Positions 7,451 through 16,430 of a DNA stretch of 64,000 bases are shown here, in pieces; position 1 is the first letter of the stretch, and each line of letters starts with the position of its first letter. The translations under genes were made by a program, and so were the position numbers. The notes under the pieces were generated by a model. It had not been told where the DNA came from, made no database searches, and worked only from the letters and a program-made list of their open reading frames with translations. Source of the stretch: Enterococcus rotai. GTDB taxonomy: Bacteria > Bacillota > Bacilli > Lactobacillales > Enterococcaceae. Where the stretch lies: NCBI RefSeq assembly GCF_001465345.1, contig NZ_CP013655.1:2399741-2463740 (forward strand). Reading direction: 5' to 3'.

Positions 7451-9913
7451 ATGGGTACATTAAATATTCATCCTATAGGAATTGAAAGAAAAAAAATTGT
7501 TGGAAAAGAAATGATTTTGGATCAAACAGAATTAAATAAAAAGTATGATATTTATATACAATTGCAAAAGCAATTTGATTCACAATGCAACAAGCTTCTC
7601 GTGAAATTTAACAATCAAAAAGAGCTGAAGAAAGTCAGAAAATATTTAGCTAAAAAGGACTTTAAAAAAAGACTTCCTATTGAAATTGACTTGTTACATT
7701 TGGAAAAGGAAGTAGAGAAGCTTTTGTCAATCAGAAAAAAGTTAATTGATCTTGATGATTCTTTTAATAACGAATTGGAGCAATCCGAATTATTGAATCG
7801 CCAAGAATTGAAGTTATTTTTGAAAGAAAATAAAAATATGATGAATATGTTATTCATTACAAATCGGGATTTGTATTTTAAGACTGAAAGATATATCGCT
7901 GGTGAATATGATGATAGCAGTCGAAAATTAAGAAAAGTTGAAATCCCAGTTTTGAAAATTGTGTACAAAGCTTTGACAAAAACAAGTCCGTATTTCTTTT
8001 TTAATGATGTTATTTTCTATTCTAATAAAGCAGATAATTTTTCATATAGAATAAAAGATAATTTAATAACGCCGAATTATGTATTTTTCTATAGACTTTT
8101 ATATACTCTATTATTAAAAGAGCAATATCTTTTTAAAGCAAAATTTAGATTGTCACCTAGAATTTCTATAATAGGGGAACAAAAAGATATATACATATTC
8201 GATTATGAGCATAATAATTTTAAAATTTTTAATTCCATGCCAAAAATGAAAAAATTGGCAATGAATCCATTGGTACAGACAATTCTTCAATCTTCTGAAA
8301 AAGAATATACCTTAGCCTCATTTAGTAAAAAGTTTAGTTATTCATCACTTGAAGGCAGCAGCATTATAAAAAAATTGGTTGATTTAGGAATTTTTGAAAT
8401 ACAACTTGAAATGATTGAAAGTATGGACGTTTTTAATATGTTGGAAAATAAAATAAACGATTTAAAGATTAATGATGAAGATTTTTTCATGGAAGAACTT
8501 AGTGGTTTGCTTAAAAATATGAAAACAAATTTTTTAGAGTTAAATACAAAATTTTCAAGTGTAACTTATCACGCTACACTTGAATTATATAAAAAAATTG
8601 CTGCATATGTTGAAATGGATTGCCCAGAAGAAGGAATTATGATATATGGAGATAACGTTGTTCAAGGGAATGAGCTTGCAGATAAAGAGAAGAATGATAG
8701 GGAGCTACCAGAACATCTAGGAAATATGTTAAAAATATTCGCAGTGTTTGATATCAATGAAAGAACTAAAAATGAATTTATTCATCGTTTAGGCAAAGTT
8801 ACTACATCAGACAACTTGTTAAATACCAGAAATCTAGAATTATTAATGGAACAAAACCTTTATTTTGGTGAATTTTGGACGAAACCATGGAAAGAATTTG
8901 AATTTTCAGCGCCAAACAATCTTTATTTAGAGAAGCTAAAACAGAAATATGTGGCATTCATCAGGGAAAGTCTTCATGAAGAGGTAGAACTAGATGTGAC
9001 ATCTGTGTTTGACGAAATAGTCAGTGATTTAGAAGAAAAAAAGTATGAGGCTGAGGATTGTTATTATTCAATTTTTTATCAAAAAGATGAGTCCAAAACG
9101 ATCATAAATAATATATATAGCGGTTTTGGAAGTTTTTATCAGAGATATCTGCGGTATACAGATATCTTAGAAAAAAACAAAAATAGTATTGAAGATTTTT
9201 ATTATCATGAAAATTTTGAGTGGATAGAATTACATGAACATCTAGGTTTTAATGCAAATATGGTAGATAGTAGATATTTTAAAAAAAGATATCAGGATGA
9301 AACATCTAGAGAAAGAACTGAGGAACCCGTAATAAAAGAAAAAGATTCAGAATTAATTTTGGAAGATCAACAATTTTATTTGAAGAAGGGGCATGAGAAG
9401 TTTAAACCAGTAATTTCTTCAAGTTTAATCCGTTCGTTTTTCCCAGGAAAGCTTGTTTTTTTAACTTCCATTTTTTCAAATGTAAATTTTCTTGTTGAAA
9501 GCTCTTTTTTCTGGTTAGAGAATAATCAAGATCCCTATGTAAAAATACCACGAATTAGTTATCAAAATATTGTCTTGGAACGCCGTAAAGTTTATGTTGA
9601 AACAAGTTATTTATTGAAATATTATTCTAAAAAAAATACAGTTAAGAATTATTTATCACTTCGTCAAGCTGTTAAAAACTTGGGATTTGAGAATAAATTT
9701 TTTATTCAATCAAGAAAATCAGATTCTAAAGATCCCATTGTATCGTTTGTTTCTTCTTTTGATAAACCTCAATACATTGATTTGAATAATCCATTGCTGT
9801 TCAGACTTTTTTTAAATTTTTTAAGATCTTCAAACAGCATTTTGATACAAGAATTATTACCAAAGAATGAAAGTGCTTCAGAATATTTACAGGAGGTTAG
9901 GTATGGCGACTAA
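7451..9913 (+). CDS. LanB-type dehydratase, glutamylation domain (thiopeptide)
   Basis: An 820-residue protein matching the lantibiotic dehydratase N-terminal family (Lant_dehydr_N), which uses glutamyl-tRNA to glutamylate Ser/Thr before elimination to Dha/Dhb. Visible family features are the N-terminal region with KTSPYFFFNDV (about 175-186), and near the C-terminus YLSLRQAVKNLGFENKFFI, then DKPQYIDLNNPLLFRLF, the usual end of this domain. The SpaB_C elimination domain is missing from this chain and is found in separate genes, which is the split arrangement of thiopeptides rather than of class I lantibiotics. RBS TCGGAGG precedes ATG 7451. The next gene starts inside its last codons. Confidence 0.87.
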   Translation: MGTLNIHPIGIERKKIVGKEMILDQTELNKKYDIYIQLQKQFDSQCNKLLVKFNNQKELKKVRKYLAKKDFKKRLPIEIDLLHLEKEVEKLLSIRKKLIDLDDSFNNELEQSELLNRQELKLFLKENKNMMNMLFITNRDLYFKTERYIAGEYDDSSRKLRKVEIPVLKIVYKALTKTSPYFFFNDVIFYSNKADNFSYRIKDNLITPNYVFFYRLLYTLLLKEQYLFKAKFRLSPRISIIGEQKDIYIFDYEHNNFKIFNSMPKMKKLAMNPLVQTILQSSEKEYTLASFSKKFSYSSLEGSSIIKKLVDLGIFEIQLEMIESMDVFNMLENKINDLKINDEDFFMEELSGLLKNMKTNFLELNTKFSSVTYHATLELYKKIAAYVEMDCPEEGIMIYGDNVVQGNELADKEKNDRELPEHLGNMLKIFAVFDINERTKNEFIHRLGKVTTSDNLLNTRNLELLMEQNLYFGEFWTKPWKEFEFSAPNNLYLEKLKQKYVAFIRESLHEEVELDVTSVFDEIVSDLEEKKYEAEDCYYSIFYQKDESKTIINNIYSGFGSFYQRYLRYTDILEKNKNSIEDFYYHENFEWIELHEHLGFNANMVDSRYFKKRYQDETSRERTEEPVIKEKDSELILEDQQFYLKKGHEKFKPVISSSLIRSFFPGKLVFLTSIFSNVNFLVESSFFWLENNQDPYVKIPRISYQNIVLERRKVYVETSYLLKYYSKKNTVKNYLSLRQAVKNLGFENKFFIQSRKSDSKDPIVSFVSSFDKPQYIDLNNPLLFRLFLNFLRSSNSILIQELLPKNESASEYLQEVRYGD

Positions 9914-10940
9914 GAAGTATTACAAGATTGATATATTGCTCAATGCCCAAAAAAAGTATAAGACATTATTTATCGCAGAGTACCTTATTCCAATTTTAAA
10001 GAAAAATAGAGAGATCAGCCCTGAAAGTCGTTTTTTTTTTCAGAGAACTGTTGATGTGGGGCCAATCATTAGGATCTATTTTCATACACATGATGTAAAT
10101 GTGACTACTATGTATGAACTAATTTCAAAGGTATTGAAAGAGTTCTATTACACCTATTCAAGCGAATTACGTGAAAATTCAGTTTATTCAAAACAGATGC
10201 TTAATATAAAAAAGATGAATCGTTTATCTTATCAAAGAACGGACTATGTGAATTATACAGTAGACTTGGAACTGATTGAACAAATTGATCGTAAAGGGGA
10301 ATATTTATCAGAAAATACTAAGAAGAATGTAAATGATTGGTGGTTCCAGTTTGAAGAGCTAATTGAGGATACTTTTTTATATTTATATGGTCATAATGAA
10401 ATAGAACAAATGAAATTTTTGGTGAGCCTTTTCTATATATGTTCTAAGAAGTTAGATAATCAAACCCATAATGGGTACCTATCTTTTAAATCTCATTATC
10501 TAGGGTTCGTCAATAATAAAAGAAATAGTATGAAACAATATGACACGAAGATTCGTGAATATTATGAACAAAATAAGGAAGAATTCGCTATGATTATTAA
10601 TCGGAACTCTACAGAGAACTTGGTAAAAAATGATGAATATAAGATTTATTTGCGAAGATGGGAAATTGCGATTGAACATTTTACTAATACTCAAGCAAAA
10701 GAAAAGAGCAAATTTAATATTTTGAATATAATACCCATGTTGAGATTTAGAAAGTACAGTGATTTTCATAATGAAGCTTTTAAAGTTAAAAAATTGAAAT
10801 TTTACTTATCGAATGAATTTCAAAGATACAGAAGCTTGGTAAATCAGATTTATTTACTATTACCTAGCCTCGGTTTTAACACAGTGAAGAGACTAATTGC
10901 AGCTTATTCACTTACTAGAATTTTAGAAGAAGAGGAGTGA
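9903..10940 (+). CDS. Divergent SpaB_C-like protein, candidate [4+2] pyridine synthase
   Basis: A 345-residue protein starting at ATG 9903 (AGGAGG just upstream), overlapping the dehydratase end by 11 bp. The N-terminal third (FIAEYLIPILKKN, then SRFFFQRTVDVGPIIRIYF) matches the SpaB_C/thiopeptide-type bacteriocin biosynthesis fold, where the usual motif reads WFFIRYxxGxxHLRxRF. It lacks the HMxNRL motif whose His is needed for glutamate elimination in NisB; at that place it reads LLLPSLGFNTVKRL. Thiopeptide clusters carry two such proteins, one eliminating glutamate and one closing the pyridine ring (TclM, TbtD and PbtD types). The loss of the elimination motif points to the cyclase role. 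This is inference from motifs. Confidence 0.65.
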   Translation: MATKKYYKIDILLNAQKKYKTLFIAEYLIPILKKNREISPESRFFFQRTVDVGPIIRIYFHTHDVNVTTMYELISKVLKEFYYTYSSELRENSVYSKQMLNIKKMNRLSYQRTDYVNYTVDLELIEQIDRKGEYLSENTKKNVNDWWFQFEELIEDTFLYLYGHNEIEQMKFLVSLFYICSKKLDNQTHNGYLSFKSHYLGFVNNKRNSMKQYDTKIREYYEQNKEEFAMIINRNSTENLVKNDEYKIYLRRWEIAIEHFTNTQAKEKSKFNILNIIPMLRFRKYSDFHNEAFKVKKLKFYLSNEFQRYRSLVNQIYLLLPSLGFNTVKRLIAAYSLTRILEEEE

Positions 10941-10947
10941 ATAGGAT

Positions 10948-11952
10948 ATGTATTTATTATATAGAGGAAATACTTTTTTGAAGCAATTTGGCGAACAAGT
11001 CTGCATTCGAGTAGATCGAAAAGAGTATAATGTCAATAAAAAAATAATCAATCCAGATATCTGCAAAGAATTAATAACTTGCTTTATTTCACCAAATTCT
11101 ATGGATGGAATTCAAAAACTTTATTCAAAATATGATAGTAAGGAAACTGTGTTGAGAATGCTTTATTTTTTGATTAAAATAAAATCGATTGTAGAAGTAA
11201 AACCTAATTTCGATACTACCCCAATGAATATGTATATTTTAAGAAACTATCCTGATTGTCAAAAAATAATTGAACAGCGAGGAAAAGATAAAAGTATTTT
11301 GATCCATAGAGTGGAAAGTAAGAAAGATTTGGAAGAATTGGTATTTAAAAAAGAATTTATTCTTCAAACTTTAATCTATGAACATAATTCAGTGTCGTAT
11401 GTTTCTTCAAAAGAAGAATTAGTTCGCCTAAAAAATGAATTAAGTATGAGGAACATAGTGAGTGTAAAAAACAAAAAATTAGACAGATTATTGTCAAAAT
11501 ATATTCCATTGTTAATGGTTGATGTACTATCGCAGCATCCAAAATATGAGAAAAATTTTATGATTACGGATGAATTAGAAATTACATCGTATTCTCCTAT
11601 ATTATGCTCAAGGGAAGAATTTTCAGCATTAAGTGATCTAGATTTAGCCGGGGAAAAGCAATTGTCCAATATTGAAGTTGTGTCAAATATAGTCAACTAT
11701 CTTTCAAAACATCCAAGTTTTTTCTTTAGATATAAGATAGAAAAAAATTTAAAAGGTACTTATGATGGTAAAGGCTATTTAAAAGGAAAAAAAATTCCTG
11801 AAATCTATGTTAAATCAAGTGAATACTCCATGGTGCTTGAAGAAATGGTTCAATTGATATTGCTATATCTTAAAAAAGAGTTGAAAAGTTGTCAGTGTCA
11901 GTGCTATCATAAAAAATTATTTGAAGAGACAGGCTACATTCTAACATTATAA
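10948..11952 (+). CDS. RRE / E1-like partner protein for the azole cyclodehydratase
   Basis: A 334-residue protein. Residues 10-85 (VCIRVDRKEYNVNKK to FLIKIKSIVEV) have the beta-strand plus winged-helix pattern of the RiPP recognition element (PqqD-like) that binds leader peptides. The rest is weakly like the degenerate ThiF/E1 or Ocin-ThiF-like proteins that act with YcaO enzymes in thiopeptide clusters (TbtF type). The Cys motif CQCQCYH near the C-terminus could bind zinc. It sits directly before the YcaO gene (24 bp), the usual order for partner and cyclodehydratase. Sequence similarity is low, so the family name rests on the RRE pattern and context. Confidence 0.65.
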   Translation: MYLLYRGNTFLKQFGEQVCIRVDRKEYNVNKKIINPDICKELITCFISPNSMDGIQKLYSKYDSKETVLRMLYFLIKIKSIVEVKPNFDTTPMNMYILRNYPDCQKIIEQRGKDKSILIHRVESKKDLEELVFKKEFILQTLIYEHNSVSYVSSKEELVRLKNELSMRNIVSVKNKKLDRLLSKYIPLLMVDVLSQHPKYEKNFMITDELEITSYSPILCSREEFSALSDLDLAGEKQLSNIEVVSNIVNYLSKHPSFFFRYKIEKNLKGTYDGKGYLKGKKIPEIYVKSSEYSMVLEEMVQLILLYLKKELKSCQCQCYHKKLFEETGYILTL

Positions 11953-11975
11953 AAGTAAGAGAAAGGAGCCTATAG

Positions 11976-13526
11976 ATGAAAGTAACAGATCGATATTTAT
12001 TTTCCTCTAAAGAAATTAAAAAAATTCAAAAAGAATGCATCTTAACAAATTTAAAATATAATAAAAAACTGGATTTAATGGACAATGAATTGGAAGAATA
12101 TAATCACTGTCAGATAATCGCTTCAATAGTAAATGAGCATAAGAATGTTCAAGGAACTCTTTTTCCAGTGTACTACGAAATTTTATTTGATAATATAAAC
12201 ATCATCAAGCATCAATCACTGCCCTTATTTTTGACTCAAAAAAATGTGGGGAATTTTTGGGGATCAGTCGCTATATCTGAAAATCTTAGAGTAAATCAAA
12301 ACCCGAACCTTACAACGTTAATAAAGGAACTTTTTGATAATAAATACGGTATTTTCTCCAATATTTACAAAGATATTTCCTCAATTGAGTATGCTATGGT
12401 GGGAGTGGAATTTAAGCCTTTCATGTCAGAGAATACTATTGAAACTGGATATGGTAGAGGCAAAAGTTTTGAAGAAGCAGAAACACAAGCTATTTTAGAA
12501 GCACTTGAAAGATTAGCGATGTATCGTTCTGAAAATAAAGCCAACCGATATTTAGTGAAGGATGGACTGAAAAACACTATTCTTTTGCAAGAATTTCAAA
12601 AAATTAAAGATGAGGAAATTGAGTTTATAGAAGTATACAATTTAAAATCAAAAACTTTAGAGTGGTTGCCCAAGCAGCTGTTTATTTTTAACGAAAAAAT
12701 GGATTCTTTAGCTGTACTTGAGACGAGTAATGGAATGGCACTAGGATCAACATATTATGAATCACTTTTATTTTCATTGCTGGAATTTATAGAAAGAGAT
12801 TCATTTTTAGTTTATTGGCACAAACAAATAACATTGCGAAGAGTGAACAAAAAAAGTTTGAACGAGCAACAGCAAAATGTAATAAGTCAATTTGAAACTC
12901 ATAATAAAAAAGTTTATTTGTTTGATATGAGATTTGATATTGACATTCCGACAATTTTGGCATTGGTAATATCTTTTGATGAAAAACCGGCAACCTATGT
13001 AAGTTCAGCTTCACATATTAATCATACGATTGCTGTAGATAATGCATTAAAAGAGGTTATTGTAGCTCACAACATATACAGAAATAATCCTATTACCGGT
13101 GAAAAAAAATTTGTAAAGAAAGAAGACGTACAGAAATTATCAGATCATTTCAACTATTATTCTGGTTACGAGTCTATTGAGTTGTATCAACATCTTTTGG
13201 ATACTGAACAAGAATATGATATTGCAGAATTATTTGAAGGAAAGCCTACGATTAAAACAGATAAGGAGGCTGTAGAATATATTTTAGAAAAACTATCTTT
13301 TATACAAGATATCTATTGTTGCAATTATGAAATGGAGGTTTTAAACCAAATAGGTTTTTCTTGTACTAAAGTTATAATACCTGAAATGCAGACAATGTAC
13401 TTTGGGTATAAAAATCGAAGAATAAATATTAAACGAATTGATCAAGCAATTGATCAATCGATTTATAAAAATCAAATTAAATATGAAGAGGGAGAATTTT
13501 ATGACGAACCGCACCCATTCCCTTAA
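11976..13526 (+). CDS. YcaO cyclodehydratase (azoline formation), copy 1
   Basis: A 516-residue YcaO-domain protein, the ATP-dependent enzyme that turns Cys/Ser/Thr of the core into thiazolines/oxazolines. Clear YcaO signatures are ETGYGRGKSFEEAETQAILEALERLA (about residue 150-176) and NGMALGSTYYESLLFSLLEFIERDSFLVYWH (about 252-282), the acidic residues of which bind Mg-ATP. The C-terminus ends EEGEFYDEPHPFP, the PxPxP-like tail important for azoline-forming YcaOs. Starts at ATG 11976 after GAAAGGAG. It overlaps the next gene by 26 bp. With the preceding RRE protein it should form the cyclodehydratase complex. Confidence 0.92.
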   Translation: MKVTDRYLFSSKEIKKIQKECILTNLKYNKKLDLMDNELEEYNHCQIIASIVNEHKNVQGTLFPVYYEILFDNINIIKHQSLPLFLTQKNVGNFWGSVAISENLRVNQNPNLTTLIKELFDNKYGIFSNIYKDISSIEYAMVGVEFKPFMSENTIETGYGRGKSFEEAETQAILEALERLAMYRSENKANRYLVKDGLKNTILLQEFQKIKDEEIEFIEVYNLKSKTLEWLPKQLFIFNEKMDSLAVLETSNGMALGSTYYESLLFSLLEFIERDSFLVYWHKQITLRRVNKKSLNEQQQNVISQFETHNKKVYLFDMRFDIDIPTILALVISFDEKPATYVSSASHINHTIAVDNALKEVIVAHNIYRNNPITGEKKFVKKEDVQKLSDHFNYYSGYESIELYQHLLDTEQEYDIAELFEGKPTIKTDKEAVEYILEKLSFIQDIYCCNYEMEVLNQIGFSCTKVIIPEMQTMYFGYKNRRINIKRIDQAIDQSIYKNQIKYEEGEFYDEPHPFP

Positions 13527-14799
13527 AAAAAATAACTATGATTTTTTTCAGCAGCATTTGACGAATCGATATTCTACAATAAAAGATGAAATTTTACCTA
13601 AAAGATATGTATCAACATATGCATCAGAGATAGATAATAGCTATTTATTACAAAATATAGTGAGTGAGGGAACACCATTAATTGATTTTTTAAGTTTGAT
13701 GTTTGATGTTGACCGTATGGAGCCAGAAAACCCCTATATTTACCATGCACTATCTCCTTCTGCAAGAGGATTTCAAGGATATACTGTAACGATGAATTTT
13801 TCTTTCAACGGACATGAATTAAACTTCATTTATTTAAAAAATCATCAAGACTTCTATTTGACATCGGGATATTTACAAAAAGCATACACAGATAAATTAG
13901 ATATTACGATAAAACTATTTTATGATCATGCCAATATTGGGAGTTACTATGGCCGATTTGGTTTTATTCTTTCTCTATTAGATGCTGGACATCAAATTAA
14001 TCATTTTGAAAAATTAACTGATCAATTTAACTATCCTGTTTCAGTTATTGAGTATTTACCAAAAAATTCAACAATAAACAGTAATTTTTTTCCATTAGTT
14101 TGTCTGAACTTTGAATATAATCATGCGATTGACTTAAGTTTAGAGGGTGATAAAAGTCTTTTTTTGGAAAGTGATTTAAGAATTGAAGAAGTAGTAGATT
14201 CAAATTTTTCTTTATTTATTGAGGGAATAAACAGTTATGATTCCTTGCAAAGAGGGAAAAAAGAACCGTTACTTGAGGTTTTTGATTATGATTTCATAGT
14301 GAAAAAAAGAACAAGTCTGCAAAGTTACGAGGGCCTATCCTTTAGTGAAACAAAAGAAGTGGAAACAATTGAATTGAACAAATTAATGGAACTCAATAAA
14401 AAAAACTATTCAAGGATAGATATGATTATTTTTGATCTTGTTCAAAAAAAGATAATTTGTCCAGAAGAAATAAAGGATATGAGGGATTTCATTGATATTG
14501 AAAAAGTATTTTATGATTCTATGGAATATATATCTGTAGAGAAAGCAAGTTATTTATTTTTAACATTTTCCAAACGAAAAACTGCTAACAACAGTAAAAC
14601 TGTTTTAATAGATTTTATACAATCAGCGGAACTAATGCATGAAGTATCGATCTTTTTTTCGCAGAAAGACTATATAAGCAGGTGTTTTCGTAACATCAAT
14701 GATAAGTATGTGCTTTCAAAATTCCAACAATATGAATATGTTACATATATGCAAATAGTGGGAATAAATAATCAAAATAGAAAGTTAATTTTAAGTTAG
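13501..14799 (+). CDS. Divergent SagB/nitroreductase-like azoline dehydrogenase
   Basis: A 432-residue protein starting at ATG 13501 (GAGGGAG upstream) inside the end of the YcaO gene. The stretch NIGSYYGRFGFILSLLDAGHQINHFEKL (about residues 140-168) matches the conserved region RYG..L.LLDAGH..QN of SagB-type FMN dehydrogenases that oxidise thiazolines to thiazoles. The typical RRS.R FMN motif is not evident, and the protein is longer than standalone SagB, so it may be a distant or inactive partner of the second dehydrogenase at 15651. Translational coupling to the YcaO gene supports a role in azole formation. An alternative is a scaffold protein. Confidence 0.55.
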   Translation: MTNRTHSLKKNNYDFFQQHLTNRYSTIKDEILPKRYVSTYASEIDNSYLLQNIVSEGTPLIDFLSLMFDVDRMEPENPYIYHALSPSARGFQGYTVTMNFSFNGHELNFIYLKNHQDFYLTSGYLQKAYTDKLDITIKLFYDHANIGSYYGRFGFILSLLDAGHQINHFEKLTDQFNYPVSVIEYLPKNSTINSNFFPLVCLNFEYNHAIDLSLEGDKSLFLESDLRIEEVVDSNFSLFIEGINSYDSLQRGKKEPLLEVFDYDFIVKKRTSLQSYEGLSFSETKEVETIELNKLMELNKKNYSRIDMIIFDLVQKKIICPEEIKDMRDFIDIEKVFYDSMEYISVEKASYLFLTFSKRKTANNSKTVLIDFIQSAELMHEVSIFFSQKDYISRCFRNINDKYVLSKFQQYEYVTYMQIVGINNQNRKLILS

Positions 14800-14827
14800 A
14801 TATTTTGTTTGGATGGGAGAAAATTTA

Positions 14828-15646
14828 ATGGAGTCAATGTATTATTATATTCACTCAATAGACACTCAAAATGAGATTATTATTATGCTCAAAAAATACT
14901 TTGAGAAAAGAGATACTAAATGGTTTTTTATCCGATATTGGTATGGTGGGCCTCATCTGAGAGTTCGGTTTAGTAACTCGAATTGTAAACAAGAAATTCT
15001 TCAAATTTTTAAGAGTTTTGAGAAAAAAATAAATAGAGTACGAGAAATGTCTTCTGAAGAATATTATAGAAATCACACGTTTGACGGGGAAAAAATTGAC
15101 TATGAATCATTACCATGGTATTTACAAGGAGAAATAGTTGAGGAAACATATGAACCTGAGTATCATCGATACGGAAAAGATTTAGTACTCATGAAAAATG
15201 AACAAATTTTTCAAACATCTTCTGAAATAATTGGAACATTAATTGAAATGGGCTCTAGTATGCAAGTTAGATTAATATATGCTTATTTCTTGCTAAAGCG
15301 TGTGATAGATACCATCGGAAGTGTCGAAGATAAAACTTCATTTTTAGAACAATATTATGTTTATTGGAAAAATTTTAAGCAAAGTGAGAATCAAAAGTTA
15401 AATTTATCTAATCTAGAAACTTACGTAGAAAGAATAGAACATCAGCTGAATAATCAAAAATTAAAAATGTTGCTTGAAAAGCTAGATAATCAGCTTTTGC
15501 AATTAAAATCATCAGTAAATGATTCATCCACCTTTTATTATATGCTTAGCTCGCAGATACACATGACGAATAATAGGTTATCTGTCCCGCCATGGGTAGA
15601 AGGCGAATTGGCTAATTTCATGCGGGGACAACAACAAGGGAGGTAA
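14828..15646 (+). CDS. SpaB_C elimination-domain protein (thiopeptide dehydratase, second half)
   Basis: A 272-residue protein with all hallmarks of the lantibiotic elimination domain/thiopeptide-type bacteriocin biosynthesis family: WFFIRYWYGGPHLRVRF near the N-terminus, ETYEPEYHRYGKDLVLMKNEQIFQTSS in the middle, and SSQIHMTNNRL close to the C-terminus, whose His corresponds to the catalytic His of NisB. It should remove glutamate from glutamylated Ser/Thr to give Dha/Dhb, working with the large LanB-type protein. ATG 14828 has the ribosome-binding site GGGAG at good spacing; an upstream in-frame ATG at 14813 does not. Confidence 0.85.
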   Translation: MESMYYYIHSIDTQNEIIIMLKKYFEKRDTKWFFIRYWYGGPHLRVRFSNSNCKQEILQIFKSFEKKINRVREMSSEEYYRNHTFDGEKIDYESLPWYLQGEIVEETYEPEYHRYGKDLVLMKNEQIFQTSSEIIGTLIEMGSSMQVRLIYAYFLLKRVIDTIGSVEDKTSFLEQYYVYWKNFKQSENQKLNLSNLETYVERIEHQLNNQKLKMLLEKLDNQLLQLKSSVNDSSTFYYMLSSQIHMTNNRLSVPPWVEGELANFMRGQQQGR

Positions 15647-15650
15647 AAAA

Positions 15651-16412
15651 GTGTGGTCTAAAGGGAAAAATCCTTATTTTGATTTAACTCGATTGATGGA
15701 TTTTCATCTTGGAAGTATGCATTCACTTTCTAATATGTCTGCTAACCGTCCAGATAAAAGCCAAGAAAAAAGAAAAGTGGAATCAAAAGAAATTGTGATT
15801 AAACAATCTGAAATTTTTAAAATTGACAATAAAAAGTTAGATAATCAATTGAAAGAAGTCTTTAAAAATCGACGAACTTCGTGGGCGTTTAATTGTAATA
15901 TGACTAAAGAAAAATTAGGTATTCTGCTTAAAAGAGCGATTGGAATAACAGAGGAAGATGTATTTGGTAATTTAAAAAGAGCATATCCAACGGCTGGATT
16001 AATGTTTTCAATCAATTTTTATATATACTTGTCTAATTTTGGCGATGAATCAATTGATAGAAAAATATTCAAATATAATCCTGATCGTGAAGAGTTAGAA
16101 GAAGTTAATTCTTTAAAAAAAGGAGAAATTGATGAAATTTGTTCCATGACTAAAATTGGTGAATACTCGTTTGAAGCTTCAAATTGTTTGTTCTTTTTTA
16201 CAACAAATTTTAGTGATTTATTTTCAAGATATGGACAATTATCTTATCGCCTTAGTTTATTGGAAACAGGACATGCTTGCGAGAATATTCAGATAGCGGC
16301 TAGTTTAATGGGAATCAATAGTGTACCATTAGGTGGTTTTTATGATGAGAAAGTTCGTGAATTAATAAAAAGTAATCAAGAATATTGTTTATATATCTTA
16401 GCGTTGGGCTAA
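15651..16412 (+). CDS. SagB/ThcOx-type nitroreductase-like dehydrogenase
   Basis: A 253-residue FMN-dependent dehydrogenase. FKNRRTSWAF (about 80-89) is the FMN phosphate-binding motif of the family. RYGQLSYRLSLLETGHACENIQIAASLMGINSVPLGGF (about 198-235) is the conserved core with the catalytic-region Tyr/Lys neighbourhood, and YCLYILALG is the standard C-terminus. It would oxidise azolines to aromatic thiazoles/oxazoles. It begins with GTG at 15651, directly after a strong AAGGGAGG and only 4 bp after the elimination-domain gene. A basic Lys/Glu-rich linker of about 30 residues precedes the fold. It is the better of the two dehydrogenase candidates in the cluster. Confidence 0.85.
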   Translation: MWSKGKNPYFDLTRLMDFHLGSMHSLSNMSANRPDKSQEKRKVESKEIVIKQSEIFKIDNKKLDNQLKEVFKNRRTSWAFNCNMTKEKLGILLKRAIGITEEDVFGNLKRAYPTAGLMFSINFYIYLSNFGDESIDRKIFKYNPDREELEEVNSLKKGEIDEICSMTKIGEYSFEASNCLFFFTTNFSDLFSRYGQLSYRLSLLETGHACENIQIAASLMGINSVPLGGFYDEKVRELIKSNQEYCLYILALG

Positions 16413-16430
16413 AAGGGAAGTGATGGATAA

